Assembly (NCBI GenBank): GCA_964555825.1
Contig: CAZKTY010000001.1
Span: forward strand, 1-40,196
Length of the DNA stretch: 40,196 nucleotides
Direction of reading: 5' to 3'
Origin: CAIRYW01 sp964555825
GTDB taxonomy: Bacteria > Patescibacteriota > Minisyncoccia > Phycocordibacterales > CAIRYW01
The translations under genes were made by a program, and so were the position numbers. The notes below the pieces were generated by a model. It was not told the origin of the DNA, ran no database searches, and saw nothing but the letters and a program-made list of their open reading frames with translations. Shown piece by piece: positions 16,553-25,509 of the stretch (positions are counted from its first letter, which is position 1; every line of letters begins with the position of its first letter).

Positions 16553-18490
16553 ATGCCAGATCTAGACAACAGCAGAATAGAAGAACTTAGAAAAAAACTT
16601 TATTCAAAGACTCAAAAAATTGAGGAAGAACATGTTCTCGATCTTAAGAGGCATGAAAATAATGTGGCTCAAGATTGGACACAAGAAGAAAAAAAAGAAG
16701 ATCCTAATCTTGTCATGAATTCTATGTATGAGGATAAAAGCAAGCCTGATATAACAAAAAGAATACTTGAAGGAGCTCTAGTCTTTTTTGTACTATCTGT
16801 GGCTGTTGCAGCTTTTATTCTTTTTAGGGGAGTTAATGTTGTTTCTACAGATAAGGTAAAGGTAAGTATTTTAGCTCCATCAGCTGTCCCTTCAGGGCAG
16901 GTAACTTCTTTGGATATAAATGTTCAAAATACAAATGATGGTCCGATCAATGTAGTTGACGTTATTTTGAATTATCCAAATGGTACAAGAAATGCCAGCG
17001 ATCAGAGTCAGGAATTGACGCATGATACAGTTGCTTTTGATTCTATTGCTTCAGGACAGACCTCCAAAGGAACTGCTAAGGCTATTTTCTTTGGAGAGAA
17101 CGGAACTCTACAAAAAATAAATATTGAAGTTGATTACAGAGTTCCTGGTTCAAACACGGTCTTTTCAAAAAAATCTGAATATGACCTATCGATCGGAACT
17201 TCAGCTTTATCTCTAACACTTGATTCAGAAAAAGAGATCACATCTGGTCAGAACCTAGATATGATCCTTACTGTGAAATCGAATTCCCCTGAGACGATAA
17301 AAGGAGTTGTTCTGCAAGCTGTTTTTCCTTTTGGTTTTAATTTCTCTAGTTCTACTCCTACTGTTTCTGATAGTTCTAATGATTGGAATCTTGGAGATAT
17401 TGAACCTGGAGGAACTAGGACTGTAGAAATTTCTGGTCAGGTCACAGGAGAGACCGATGAGGTGAGATTTTTCCGTTTTTTACTTGGTCTTGGGTCATCT
17501 CAGAATCAAAATCAGATCCAATCAGAGATAGCTTCTGCAGAGAATTCTCTAGTCGTTAAAAAACCTTTCATTGGATCAAGTCTTTATTTGAATTCTGTAT
17601 CTGCAGATACATTTGTTGCTACTGCAGGCAAAGAGATCGCTGCTGAGATCAAATGGCAGAATAATTTAAGTGTTCCAATTGATGATGTCCAGATAACTGT
17701 AAGTTTTGATGGAAATATAGTGGATGTAAACAGTTTAAAGACACAAGATGGAATAATCAGACTGGGTGATAAAACTATTTCTTGGAGCAAATTTGAGTCT
17801 GATAAATTGGCAGAGATATCCCCAGGACAAAGTGGTTCAGTCCAGTTCAATTTTAATACTTTGACTACAAAAGATCCTTCTGTCTCAAAGATAAGGAACC
17901 CTTATGTTCAGATCAATGTGAGTGTTCAAGGAAAAAGGATATCTGAAAAAAATGTACCAGAGGACATAACTTCAGTGATCTCAAAAAAAATAATGGTTAA
18001 CACCTCAGCGACTTTATCATCTCAGATAGTTCATAGTATTGGACCGATCGAAAATCAGGGGACAATTCCTCCGAAACTTGATGTACCAACAGAATATACT
18101 GTCACTTGGACTGTCTCGAATACTTTTAACGATATTAACGGAGCAAAAGTGACTGCAGTCCTTCCAAATTTTCTATCTTGGACAAATGTTTCATCACCTG
18201 CAACTGAAAAGATATCTTTTGATCCAGACAGCAGAACTGTTACTTGGGATCTTGGAAAGGTCTTAGCAACAGGAGGAAGTGCTTCTGGTTTGCGACAAGT
18301 TTCTTTCCAGATATCTTATACTCCAACTTTAGATCAAGTTGGTAATAGACCAGTTCTTATTGATAGTTCTACTCTATCCGGCACAGATTCATTTACTGGA
18401 GGTAATATATCTTCTGTTTCTGGATCATTAAGTACCGTTCTGTCGACTGATCCAAATTTCAATTACGGTAATGACATAGTTTCAAAGTAA
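16553..18490 (+). CDS. Membrane-anchored surface protein with CARDB/DUF11-like repeats
   Basis: The 645-aa protein has a charged cytoplasmic N-terminus of about 70 residues, one membrane helix (about 73-91, LVFFVLSVAVAAFILF) and a large outside part. That part is made of Ig-like beta-sandwich modules. Segments such as SGQVTSLDINVQNTND, EPGGTRTVEISGQV, and a late VTWTVSNTFNDINGAKVTAV are typical of CARDB/DUF11-type adhesion repeats. There are no catalytic motifs. Likely a cell-surface structural or adhesion protein. TATAAT (16537-16542) ends 10 nt before the ATG. Exact function unknown. Confidence 0.75.
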   Translation: MPDLDNSRIEELRKKLYSKTQKIEEEHVLDLKRHENNVAQDWTQEEKKEDPNLVMNSMYEDKSKPDITKRILEGALVFFVLSVAVAAFILFRGVNVVSTDKVKVSILAPSAVPSGQVTSLDINVQNTNDGPINVVDVILNYPNGTRNASDQSQELTHDTVAFDSIASGQTSKGTAKAIFFGENGTLQKINIEVDYRVPGSNTVFSKKSEYDLSIGTSALSLTLDSEKEITSGQNLDMILTVKSNSPETIKGVVLQAVFPFGFNFSSSTPTVSDSSNDWNLGDIEPGGTRTVEISGQVTGETDEVRFFRFLLGLGSSQNQNQIQSEIASAENSLVVKKPFIGSSLYLNSVSADTFVATAGKEIAAEIKWQNNLSVPIDDVQITVSFDGNIVDVNSLKTQDGIIRLGDKTISWSKFESDKLAEISPGQSGSVQFNFNTLTTKDPSVSKIRNPYVQINVSVQGKRISEKNVPEDITSVISKKIMVNTSATLSSQIVHSIGPIENQGTIPPKLDVPTEYTVTWTVSNTFNDINGAKVTAVLPNFLSWTNVSSPATEKISFDPDSRTVTWDLGKVLATGGSASGLRQVSFQISYTPTLDQVGNRPVLIDSSTLSGTDSFTGGNISSVSGSLSTVLSTDPNFNYGNDIVSK

Positions 18491-18516
18491 GCATTTTGGT
18501 GATATAAATTATCCAT

Positions 18517-19899
18517 ATGAAAGAAAAAGAGAAAGATGAGAATCTAATGGAAAAGATAATTTCGCTATGTAAGCGAAGGGGTTTTGTCTATCAAGGTTCA
18601 GAAATATATGGAGGTCTTGCTGGTACTTGGGATTATGGACCTCTTGGTGTTGCTCTCAAAAAAAATATTGAAAATCTATGGTGGAAGAGATTTGTTTTGG
18701 ATAAGGAAAATATGTACGGAATGGATGCAGCGATATTGATGAATCAAAATGTTTGGAAAGCCAGCGGACATGTTGCTGGATTTGCTGACCCTTTGGTTGA
18801 AGATCTTAAAACAAAAAAAAGATATAGAGCAGATCATCTTCTTGAAGAAAATGGTATTGATCCAAAGGGAATGAAGATAAATGATCTTAATGAAGCAATT
18901 AAAAAGAACAATATAAAAAGTCCTGATGGAAATCCTATCGGGGAAGTGCGCCAGTTCAATATGATGTTCAAAACTCATATTGGAGCAATGGAAGATGAAT
19001 CTGCTGTGTCTTATCTTCGTCCAGAGACAGCAGGAGGAATGTTCGTGAATTTTAAGAATATCATTGATAGTTTTCATCCACGTCTTCCTTTTGGTATGGC
19101 TCAGATCGGTAAAGCTTTTAGGAACGAGATAGCCCCAAGGGATTTTATTTTTAGAGTTCGTGAATTAGAACAGATGGAGATCGAGTACTTTGTAAAACCA
19201 GAAGAATGGAAGGAGAGTTTTGAAAGTTTCAGAAAAGAAGTTTGGGAATTCACAAAAGATGTTGGGATATCACAAGATAAGGTCCACGAACTTGAGGTTG
19301 CCGATGGTGATAGAGCTCACTATTCAAAACGCACTATTGATTTTGAGTTCGATTTTCCTTTTGGGAAGAGTGAACTTTATGGTCTTGCATATAGAACAGA
19401 TTTTGACTTGAAAAGCCATAGTGAGGCTTCAAAAGTTGATCTATCTTTCTTTGAAGAAGAATCTAAACAAAGATTTTTGCCTCACGTAATTGAACCTTCT
19501 TTTGGAGTAGGAAGGACAATGCTTGCTGTCTTGTCTGATGCATACACAGAGGATATTTTAGGTGATGAATCCAGAACTTTTTTGAAGTTCTCTCCTAAAG
19601 TAGCTCCTGTTATAGCTGCTGTCTTTCCACTTCTTAAAAATAAGCCAGAACTTATTTCAAAAGCACGAGAGGTATTTCTTGCATTAAAAAAAGAATTCGG
19701 ACGAGTAATGTTCGATGATAATGGTAATATCGGTAAAAGATATAGAAGACAGGACGAGATAGGAACTCCATTTTGCATTACAATCGATTTTGATACGGTA
19801 GAGAAAAATGCTGGAGTGACTGTGAGAGACAGAGATACAGGAAAGCAAGAAAGAGTAAATATATCTGAGCTTGTTGATTTTCTAAAATCAAAGATCTAA
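18517..19899 (+). CDS. glyS: Glycine--tRNA ligase (alpha2 class II type)
   Basis: The 460-aa single-chain GlyRS begins with CKRRGFVYQGSEIYGGLAG and TWDYGPLGVALKKNI, then class II motif 2 (IAPRDFIFRVRELEQMEIEYF, spanning FRxRE) and motif 3 (EPSFGVGRTMLAVL). The C-terminal anticodon-binding domain ends RERVNISELVDFLKSKI. This is the archaeal/eukaryotic-like dimer type also found in many bacteria, rather than the alpha2beta2 form. TATAAA (18503-18508) ends 8 nt before the ATG, a leaderless layout. No terminator acts on its strand immediately after the stop. Confidence 0.97.
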   Translation: MKEKEKDENLMEKIISLCKRRGFVYQGSEIYGGLAGTWDYGPLGVALKKNIENLWWKRFVLDKENMYGMDAAILMNQNVWKASGHVAGFADPLVEDLKTKKRYRADHLLEENGIDPKGMKINDLNEAIKKNNIKSPDGNPIGEVRQFNMMFKTHIGAMEDESAVSYLRPETAGGMFVNFKNIIDSFHPRLPFGMAQIGKAFRNEIAPRDFIFRVRELEQMEIEYFVKPEEWKESFESFRKEVWEFTKDVGISQDKVHELEVADGDRAHYSKRTIDFEFDFPFGKSELYGLAYRTDFDLKSHSEASKVDLSFFEEESKQRFLPHVIEPSFGVGRTMLAVLSDAYTEDILGDESRTFLKFSPKVAPVIAAVFPLLKNKPELISKAREVFLALKKEFGRVMFDDNGNIGKRYRRQDEIGTPFCITIDFDTVEKNAGVTVRDRDTGKQERVNISELVDFLKSKI

Positions 19900-19901
19900 G
19901 A

Positions 19902-19941
19902 ATTTTTTTATAAAAATTGCCGCAAGTGTTATTCTTGCGGC
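19902..19941 (-). terminator. Minus-strand terminator with embedded stop codon
   Basis: GCCGCAAG/CTTGCGGC arms (19919-19926 and 19934-19941). Read on the minus strand, T-rich sequence follows. The TAA of the minus-strand ORF (19929-19931) lies in the loop. There is no T tract on the plus side, so it does not serve glyS. Confidence 0.75.
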
Positions 19942-20180
19942 GGGATAATTTGCAATTCTTTTTTCTCGGTAAGGCCAATGTAAAATAGGAAGATCATTCC
20001 CAGTGCAAGGCAAACCCCTGTTGTACATTTGGCGATAGCCAAGAAAGACAAATTGAAAAAGAACTCGAAGATAGATCCGAAAGTTACTCCCCAAAATGCC
20101 CCAAAAGCGCCACATCCCATCAGTATCAGAATGCTCATAGGGCATGTGAATACATAATATAAAGTGCATATTGTTTTCAT
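19929..20180 (-). CDS. Small hydrophobic membrane protein, 83 aa
   Basis: No family recognised. The protein is mostly hydrophobic with two or three probable helices, Gly-rich (LILMGCGAFGAFWGVTFGS) and five Cys, and ends with a polar tail LTEKKELQIIPPQE. A terminator oriented for this strand contains its stop codon, the best evidence that the gene is real. Divergent from the M16 peptidase gene. An overlapping frame (19888-20169) on the same strand is less convincing. Confidence 0.55.
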   Translation of the reverse strand: MKTICTLYYVFTCPMSILILMGCGAFGAFWGVTFGSIFEFFFNLSFLAIAKCTTGVCLALGMIFLFYIGLTEKKELQIIPPQE

Positions 20181-20247
20181 TCTTTTTCAGTCTACTTAAA
20201 AAGACAGATTAATCAAGAAAACTCTTTTGTGATAATATGATTCTCAT

Positions 20248-21516
20248 ATGAAATTCAAAAAAATTACTTTAAAGAATGGTTTAAGGATAATAACTGTTCC
20301 AATGAAAAATACTGAGACAGTTACTGTAATGACTTTGGTGAAGGCGGGTTCAGACTATGAGACCAAAGATATAAATGGTATCTCGCATTTTTTGGAACAC
20401 ATGTGTTTCCAGGGTACTGTTAGTCGCCCAAATTCAGGTGATATCTCAAAAGAATTAGATGCTTTAGGTGCCCAATCAAATGCTTTTACCAGTAAAGAAT
20501 TTACAGGATATTTTGCAAAAGCCCACAAGAAACATTTCCCAAAGATCTTGGATATAGTCTCTGATATTTATTTGAACCCGATCTTTAAAGATGATGCGAT
20601 CGAAAGAGAGAAAGGGGTTGTTGTCGAAGAAATAAAAATGTACGAGGATCTTCCTCAACATAAGGTTGGGGAAGTACTTGAGGAACTTTTGTATGGTGAC
20701 CAGCCTGCTGGTTGGCCTATTATAGGAAGCGAGAAAAATGTTCGTTCTTTTACCAAAGAACAGATCGTTGATTATAGAAGACGACATTACACTGCTAAGA
20801 ATACGATCCTTGTCATTGCTGGAGGTATCAACAGTAAAAAGGCAGAGGTCTTGGCAAAGAAACATTTTTTGACTGTGGAGGATGGGTCAAAGAATAAACA
20901 CAAAAAAACAGATGATACACAATCAAAGTCTAATATAAAACTTCATTTCAAAGAGACCGATCAGGCTCATATTGTTTTAGGTTTTAGGTCTTTTGATATA
21001 AAAAATAAAGATAATCCAAAAATATCAGTACTTGAAGCCATTTTAGGAAGAGGAATGAGTTCTAGGCTTTTTAGAAAATTAAGGGATGACCTAGGAATTT
21101 GTTATTACGTGCGTTCAGGAAATGATACAGCTGATGATAGAGGTGTCTTTGCTGTTTCATCAGGTCTTTCTAAGGACAGAGTGAATATCGGTATTGAGGC
21201 GATTCTAGGGGAGATAAAAAAGATCAAAACAGAACTAGTTCCATCAGAAGAACTTCGAAAGGCAAAGGATCTAATGATCGGAAATATGTATCTTTCTTTG
21301 GAGACATCAGATTCTTATGCGGATTTTTATTCTTTCCAAGATCTTTACGATCTGAAGATAAAAAGTCCAGAAGAGAAGGCTGACCGTATAGAAAAAGTGT
21401 CTGCCAAGGATGTGATGGATGTTGCTAATAAGATCTTCAACCAAGAGAATATGAATTTGGCTATTGTAGGTCCATTCAAAGATGAGAAAGAATTCAAAAA
21501 AATTCTTTCAATATAA
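20248..21516 (+). CDS. M16 family zinc peptidase (pitrilysin/processing-peptidase type)
   Basis: The 422-aa protein has the inverted zinc motif HFLEH (H47, E50, H51) and the distal Glu about 76 residues later in KGVVVEEIKMYEDLPQ (E127/E128). A second M16 half with the arginine/glycine-rich LGRGMSSRLFRKLRDDLG segment follows. Bacterial M16B proteins of this size are usually secreted or periplasmic-side peptidases, sometimes paired. No signal peptide is seen, so location is uncertain. TAATAT ends 9 nt before the ATG (part of TGTGATAATAT), consistent with a leaderless start. Confidence 0.93.
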   Translation: MKFKKITLKNGLRIITVPMKNTETVTVMTLVKAGSDYETKDINGISHFLEHMCFQGTVSRPNSGDISKELDALGAQSNAFTSKEFTGYFAKAHKKHFPKILDIVSDIYLNPIFKDDAIEREKGVVVEEIKMYEDLPQHKVGEVLEELLYGDQPAGWPIIGSEKNVRSFTKEQIVDYRRRHYTAKNTILVIAGGINSKKAEVLAKKHFLTVEDGSKNKHKKTDDTQSKSNIKLHFKETDQAHIVLGFRSFDIKNKDNPKISVLEAILGRGMSSRLFRKLRDDLGICYYVRSGNDTADDRGVFAVSSGLSKDRVNIGIEAILGEIKKIKTELVPSEELRKAKDLMIGNMYLSLETSDSYADFYSFQDLYDLKIKSPEEKADRIEKVSAKDVMDVANKIFNQENMNLAIVGPFKDEKEFKKILSI

Positions 21517-21585
21517 AGTTATTTTAGGATCTTCATAATTCTTTGTTGGTGTAAAAAATAACAAAAAAGTGATATATTGGTGAAA

Positions 21586-22632
21586 ATGGAAAATAAAAAC
21601 ATTACAGTCAATATCACTTCAGGAACTATCATCAAGACATTGGCAATTGTTGCCCTTGCTGCTGTTCTTTTCTATTTGAAAGACATTATCATTGTTGTAC
21701 TTACAGCGATCGTTATTTCTTCTGCAGTGGAACCTGGAATAGTTTGGTTCGAGAAGAAAAATCTTCCTAGGATCATTGGCGTGCTTGCAATCTATTTGTT
21801 CGTGGTCCTGCTCGTTGCGATACTTTTCTTGTCTATAATACCGGTCTTCCTTCAAGATATTTCTGGAGTGGTCTCAAGTATTCCAACATATCTAAATCAG
21901 ATCTCCAGCTACTTTCCAATTTTAGATGATAGTTTCTTACAAGGTTATGTACCAATTCTGCAGAATATTGCTTCATCTATTTCAAGCACTGGTCTTTTTA
22001 ATCAAGTTCAATCGTCGTCTGATTTTATTGCCACTGCGACAAAGGTCATCAACTCAAGTCTAAGTGCGATCTTGATCGGAGTTTTGTCATTCTATTTTTC
22101 CGTGACAAAAGATGGTGTTGAATATTTTTTAAGGATCATTACGCCTATCAAGCACGAGCCTTACGTTTTGGATCTATGGAAAAGGACAAAAGTAAAGATA
22201 GGAGCTTGGTTGCAAGGGCAATTGATATTAGGTCTGGTTGTTGGAGTAATGGTATACATTCCTCTTGCAATACTTGGTATCAGACATGCTCTACTTTTGG
22301 CTATTACAGCTTCTATTCTTGAGATCATTCCTGTCTTTGGTCCAACACTCTTTGCTATCCCAGGAATTCTCCTTACCTTGTTAGATAAAGGGTTGGTATT
22401 AGCACTTGTTGTTACTGGAATGTATGTGATCGTTCAACAGTTTGAAAATTATCTTTTGTATCCTGCAGTTGTAAAAAAGATCGTCGGGATCTCTCCGCTT
22501 GTTATTATCTTGGCCTTAGCTATTGGTTTCGAGTTGTTTGGTTTTCTTGGCTTGATCCTTGCTGTTCCTTTATCTGTTCTTGCTGTTGAATATTTGCAGG
22601 ATGTCGATAAGAAAAAAACAAGAATACAATAA
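21586..22632 (+). CDS. AI-2E family transporter
   Basis: From ATG 21586 the protein is 348 aa; a GTG at 21577 is also in frame. It has about seven to eight membrane helices and the family's C-terminal signatures: LGIRHALLLAITASILEIIPVFGP (read in two parts), then VQQFENYLLYPAVVKKIVG and PLVIILALAIGFELFG. The family includes TqsA and Na+/H+ antiporter-like members, so the substrate cannot be named. A TATATT lies 7 nt before ATG, and GGTG could serve as a weak ribosome site. metG follows after 6 nt. Confidence 0.9.
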   Translation: MENKNITVNITSGTIIKTLAIVALAAVLFYLKDIIIVVLTAIVISSAVEPGIVWFEKKNLPRIIGVLAIYLFVVLLVAILFLSIIPVFLQDISGVVSSIPTYLNQISSYFPILDDSFLQGYVPILQNIASSISSTGLFNQVQSSSDFIATATKVINSSLSAILIGVLSFYFSVTKDGVEYFLRIITPIKHEPYVLDLWKRTKVKIGAWLQGQLILGLVVGVMVYIPLAILGIRHALLLAITASILEIIPVFGPTLFAIPGILLTLLDKGLVLALVVTGMYVIVQQFENYLLYPAVVKKIVGISPLVIILALAIGFELFGFLGLILAVPLSVLAVEYLQDVDKKKTRIQ

Positions 22633-22638
22633 AATTTG

Positions 22639-24078
22639 ATGTCCAAAGACTTTTATATTACAACCACTTTGCCGTATGTGAATGCAGAACCTCATGTTGG
22701 TTTTGCTATGGAGATCATAAGGGCAGATGTCATTGCAAGATACAAAAGATCAAAAGGTTTTGATGTATTTTTCAATACTGGTACCGATGAGCATGGAATG
22801 AAGCTTTTTGAAGGTGCAAAAAAAGAAGGAAAACCCACACAAGAATATGTTGATTTTTATGCAGAAAAATTCAAAGGGCTTATAAAGCTTTTAGGGATAA
22901 GTGAAGATGTTCATTTCATTCGAACAACTGATCCTCAACATGAAAAAGCGGCACAGGAGTTTTGGAAGAAGGTCTATGATAATGGATATATATATAAGAA
23001 GAACTATAAAACAAAATATTGTGTTGGATGTGAAGAAGAAAAGACAGATTCGGTCCTTGTAGATGGTAGATGTCCTATCCATCCGAATCTTATTCTTGAG
23101 ATCATCGAGGAAGAAAATTATTTCTTTAAATTTTCAGAGTTTGGTAAAAGACTTTTAGCTTTTTATGATAAAAATCCAGATTTTGTCATTCCAGATTTTC
23201 GTTTTAATGAAATGAAAGAATTTGTCAAAAGGGGATTAGAAGATTTTAGTATTTCAAGATTAAAAACAAAGATGCCTTGGGGTATAGAAGTTCCTAATGA
23301 TCCTGATCATGTTATTTATGTCTGGTTTGATGCTTTGATCAGTTATATTTCTACGCTTGGATGGCCTGATAATAAGGAAAATTTTGAAAAATTCTGGAAG
23401 AATGGAACACCTGTTCAATATTGTGGCAAAGACAATACTCGCTTCCAGTCAGTAATGTGGCAATCAATGCTAATGGCAGCAGGTCTTCCAAATAGTAATA
23501 CAATTGTTATTGATGGTTTTTTGACTGGCGAGGGAGGAGTTAAGATGTCAAAGTCGCTTGGTAATGTCACAAGTCCTTACGACATTGTGAATGAATACGG
23601 AACAGAAGCTTTGAGATATTTTTTGCTCAAGGAAGTCAGTCCTTTTGAGGATTCACCCTTCACGATCGAAAGATTCAAGGACTCATATAATTCAGGATTA
23701 GCAAATGGTATCGGGAATCTTACTTCTCGGATCATGAAAATGGCTGAGACAAATCTTGCAAAGGCTATAGAAATTCCAGATGAGTCTATTTCGCAGGAAT
23801 ACTTTGATCTCCTCGAAAGATTTGATATTCAAGGTGTTTGCAATATTGTTTGGAAAAAAGTTTCTGAGCTGGATTCATTGATCCAAGAAAAACAGCCATT
23901 TAAACTTGTAAAGACCGATAAACAGGAAGGAGAGAAAATAATCAAAGAATTGGTTGTAAGTCTTTATAAGGTCGCTCAAATGCTAGACCCAATTCTTCCT
24001 GAGACCTCAATGAAAATAAAAGTTTGTGTTAAAGAAAACAGATCTCCTAGTGAACCTTTGTTTTTAAGAAAAGATTAA
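22639..24078 (+). CDS. metG: Methionine--tRNA ligase
   Basis: ATG 22639 gives 479 aa; a TTG just upstream is in frame. The start is FYITTTLPYVNAEPHVGFAM, where the HIGH box reads HVGF, so the last His is Phe. Further MetRS marks: TGTDEHGMKLFEGA, a one-knuckle-like Cys cluster CVGCEEEKTD...C, WFDALISYIS, YCGKDNTRFQSVMW and the KMSKS loop GGVKMSKSLGN. The helical anticodon domain follows; the ~100-aa C-terminal dimerisation domain of some MetRS is absent. Six nt after the AI-2E gene, likely cotranscribed. Confidence 0.96.
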   Translation: MSKDFYITTTLPYVNAEPHVGFAMEIIRADVIARYKRSKGFDVFFNTGTDEHGMKLFEGAKKEGKPTQEYVDFYAEKFKGLIKLLGISEDVHFIRTTDPQHEKAAQEFWKKVYDNGYIYKKNYKTKYCVGCEEEKTDSVLVDGRCPIHPNLILEIIEEENYFFKFSEFGKRLLAFYDKNPDFVIPDFRFNEMKEFVKRGLEDFSISRLKTKMPWGIEVPNDPDHVIYVWFDALISYISTLGWPDNKENFEKFWKNGTPVQYCGKDNTRFQSVMWQSMLMAAGLPNSNTIVIDGFLTGEGGVKMSKSLGNVTSPYDIVNEYGTEALRYFLLKEVSPFEDSPFTIERFKDSYNSGLANGIGNLTSRIMKMAETNLAKAIEIPDESISQEYFDLLERFDIQGVCNIVWKKVSELDSLIQEKQPFKLVKTDKQEGEKIIKELVVSLYKVAQMLDPILPETSMKIKVCVKENRSPSEPLFLRKD

Positions 24079-24100
24079 AAAATACTGCCTTTAGGGCAGT
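24077..24100 (-). terminator. Minus-strand terminator with embedded stop codon
   Basis: ACTGCC/GGCAGT arms (24084-24089, 24095-24100). Read on the minus strand a T run follows toward 24077. The TAA of the NlpC/P60 gene (24091-24093) is in the loop. Confidence 0.65.
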
Positions 24101-24561
24101 AGGGTTTTCCATCTTGTATTTGCGCTTGGGATAGTTAGGCGTTTGAAGCCTATTGGATTATGGCTGTATATGACGGGATGGTCGGTTCTTTTCTGTGTAA
24201 TTTGTCCACTTTGTTTTTTTTCTACACAAACTTTTGAGTCATTAACGCCAGGGGCGTGTATATAGGTTTGTCTATCGATCATAATTCCCATATGAGTTGG
24301 TCGAAAACCATCTCTACTTAGGAAAATTAGATCGCCTTGATCCGAGTATTCTTCGTGTACTAATACACCAAAGAAATCGAAAAAATCGTTGCAGTGTCTG
24401 ATCGATCTTTCAAAAGGAAAAGAGATCTGATTCAAACAAAATACAACGAAGCCAGAGCAATCAAATCCTTCAGGATTTAGTCCGTATTCTGGACCTTTGT
24501 ACTTTATGCTTGTTGCTCCCAAGTATTTCAAAGCTATCTCAACTAGCCGTTTTGTATACAT
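24091..24561 (-). CDS. NlpC/P60 family peptidoglycan hydrolase-like protein
   Basis: The 156-aa protein carries the NlpC/P60 active-site pattern: GFDCSGFV with Cys35, then GDLIFLSRDGFRPTHMGIM with His90, and YIHAPG with His102 as the third polar residue. The family cleaves peptide stems of peptidoglycan (D-gamma-glutamyl-diaminopimelate type bonds). There is no signal peptide or binding domain, so it may be cytoplasmic, exported by another route, or act on a different amide. It converges with metG and has its own terminator. Confidence 0.9.
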   Translation of the reverse strand: MYTKRLVEIALKYLGATSIKYKGPEYGLNPEGFDCSGFVVFCLNQISFPFERSIRHCNDFFDFFGVLVHEEYSDQGDLIFLSRDGFRPTHMGIMIDRQTYIHAPGVNDSKVCVEKKQSGQITQKRTDHPVIYSHNPIGFKRLTIPSANTRWKTLLP

Positions 24562-24637
24562 AAAAGTTCATATTGTTTAATTTGTAATTTAGCAGTATGG
24601 ATAACCAGAGTCAAATTTATTGTGATAATATTGAATT

Positions 24638-25459
24638 ATGTATAAATATATAGACAATCACGCTCACTTGAATTTTTCTGCATATGATACAGACAGAGAA
24701 GAGACTGTAAAAAGGGCGAAGGAAGCAGGTATTGCTGTTATAAATGTTGGAACTCAAAGAGATACTTCAAAAAAAGCTGTAGAAATAGCAGAATCAACTG
24801 ACGGTTGTTTTGCGATCGTTGGTCTACATCCTGTTCATACGTCTAGATCTTTTCATGATGAAAAAGAAATAGGTGAGGGTGGTACAGAATTTACCTCCAG
24901 AGGTGAGATATTTGATCGTGAGTTTTACAAAAAACTTTGTGAGTCACCAAAAGTGGTTGGTATTGGGGAGTGTGGACTGGATAAGTATCGCAGTGAAGAA
25001 TGGGAAAAAGAGGGAGGTATGAGACAGATCGAGGCTTTGAAAAAACAGATAGAACTTTCCCTCGAAGTGAAAAAACCACTTATGCTGCATGTAAGAGAAG
25101 CTTACAAAGAAGCTTTGGATATATTGAGAACTTATCCAGGTGTGCGTGGCAATGTTCATTTTTTTGCAGGTACCTTGGAAGAAGCAAAGGAATTCTTGGA
25201 TCTAGGATTTACTTTGTCTTTTACAGGAGTTATTACTTTTGCAAAAGAGTATGAAGAATTGGTCAGATTCGTTCCGCTTGAAATGATGTTATCTGAGACA
25301 GATTGCCCGTACGTTTCTCCTATACCTTTTAGAGGAAAAAGAAATGAACCATCTTATGTTATAGAAGTAATTAAAAAAATTGCCGAAATAAAAGAACTTA
25401 ACTTTGAAGAAGTTGCTACTCAACTTAGAGAAAATACCAAAAGGGTATGGGGTATATAG
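24638..25459 (+). CDS. tatD: TatD family metal-dependent hydrolase/DNase
   Basis: The 273-aa TIM-barrel hydrolase has the HxH metal motif DNHAHLN (H8, H10), IGECGLD (metal-bridging Glu), MLHVREA, GVRGNVHFFAG and SETDCPYVSP. TatD-family proteins have Mg-dependent 3'-5' DNase activity; some members also act in tRNA or D-aminoacyl-related repair (family knowledge). It is near the usual length with a small extra loop around residues 70-95. GATAAT ends 8 nt before the ATG within TGTGATAAT, a leaderless layout. Confidence 0.93.
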   Translation: MYKYIDNHAHLNFSAYDTDREETVKRAKEAGIAVINVGTQRDTSKKAVEIAESTDGCFAIVGLHPVHTSRSFHDEKEIGEGGTEFTSRGEIFDREFYKKLCESPKVVGIGECGLDKYRSEEWEKEGGMRQIEALKKQIELSLEVKKPLMLHVREAYKEALDILRTYPGVRGNVHFFAGTLEEAKEFLDLGFTLSFTGVITFAKEYEELVRFVPLEMMLSETDCPYVSPIPFRGKRNEPSYVIEVIKKIAEIKELNFEEVATQLRENTKRVWGI

Positions 25460-25476
25460 TGAAGATCTTATTATAG

Positions 25477-25504
25477 ATAAAAAAATTCCCTTGCATTACA
25501 AGGG
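25477..25504 (-). terminator. Minus-strand terminator for the 25510 gene
   Basis: CCCTTG/CAAGGG arms (25488-25493 and 25499-25504), followed on the minus strand by a T tract. It begins 5 nt after the stop of the 25510-25869 gene. Confidence 0.75.
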
Positions 25505-25509
25505 AGGTG

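Noticed and set aside
19888..20169. 93-aa minus-strand ORF in another frame of the small membrane gene
   Set aside because: Runs through the terminator into the glyS end; the 83-aa frame has its stop in the terminator loop.
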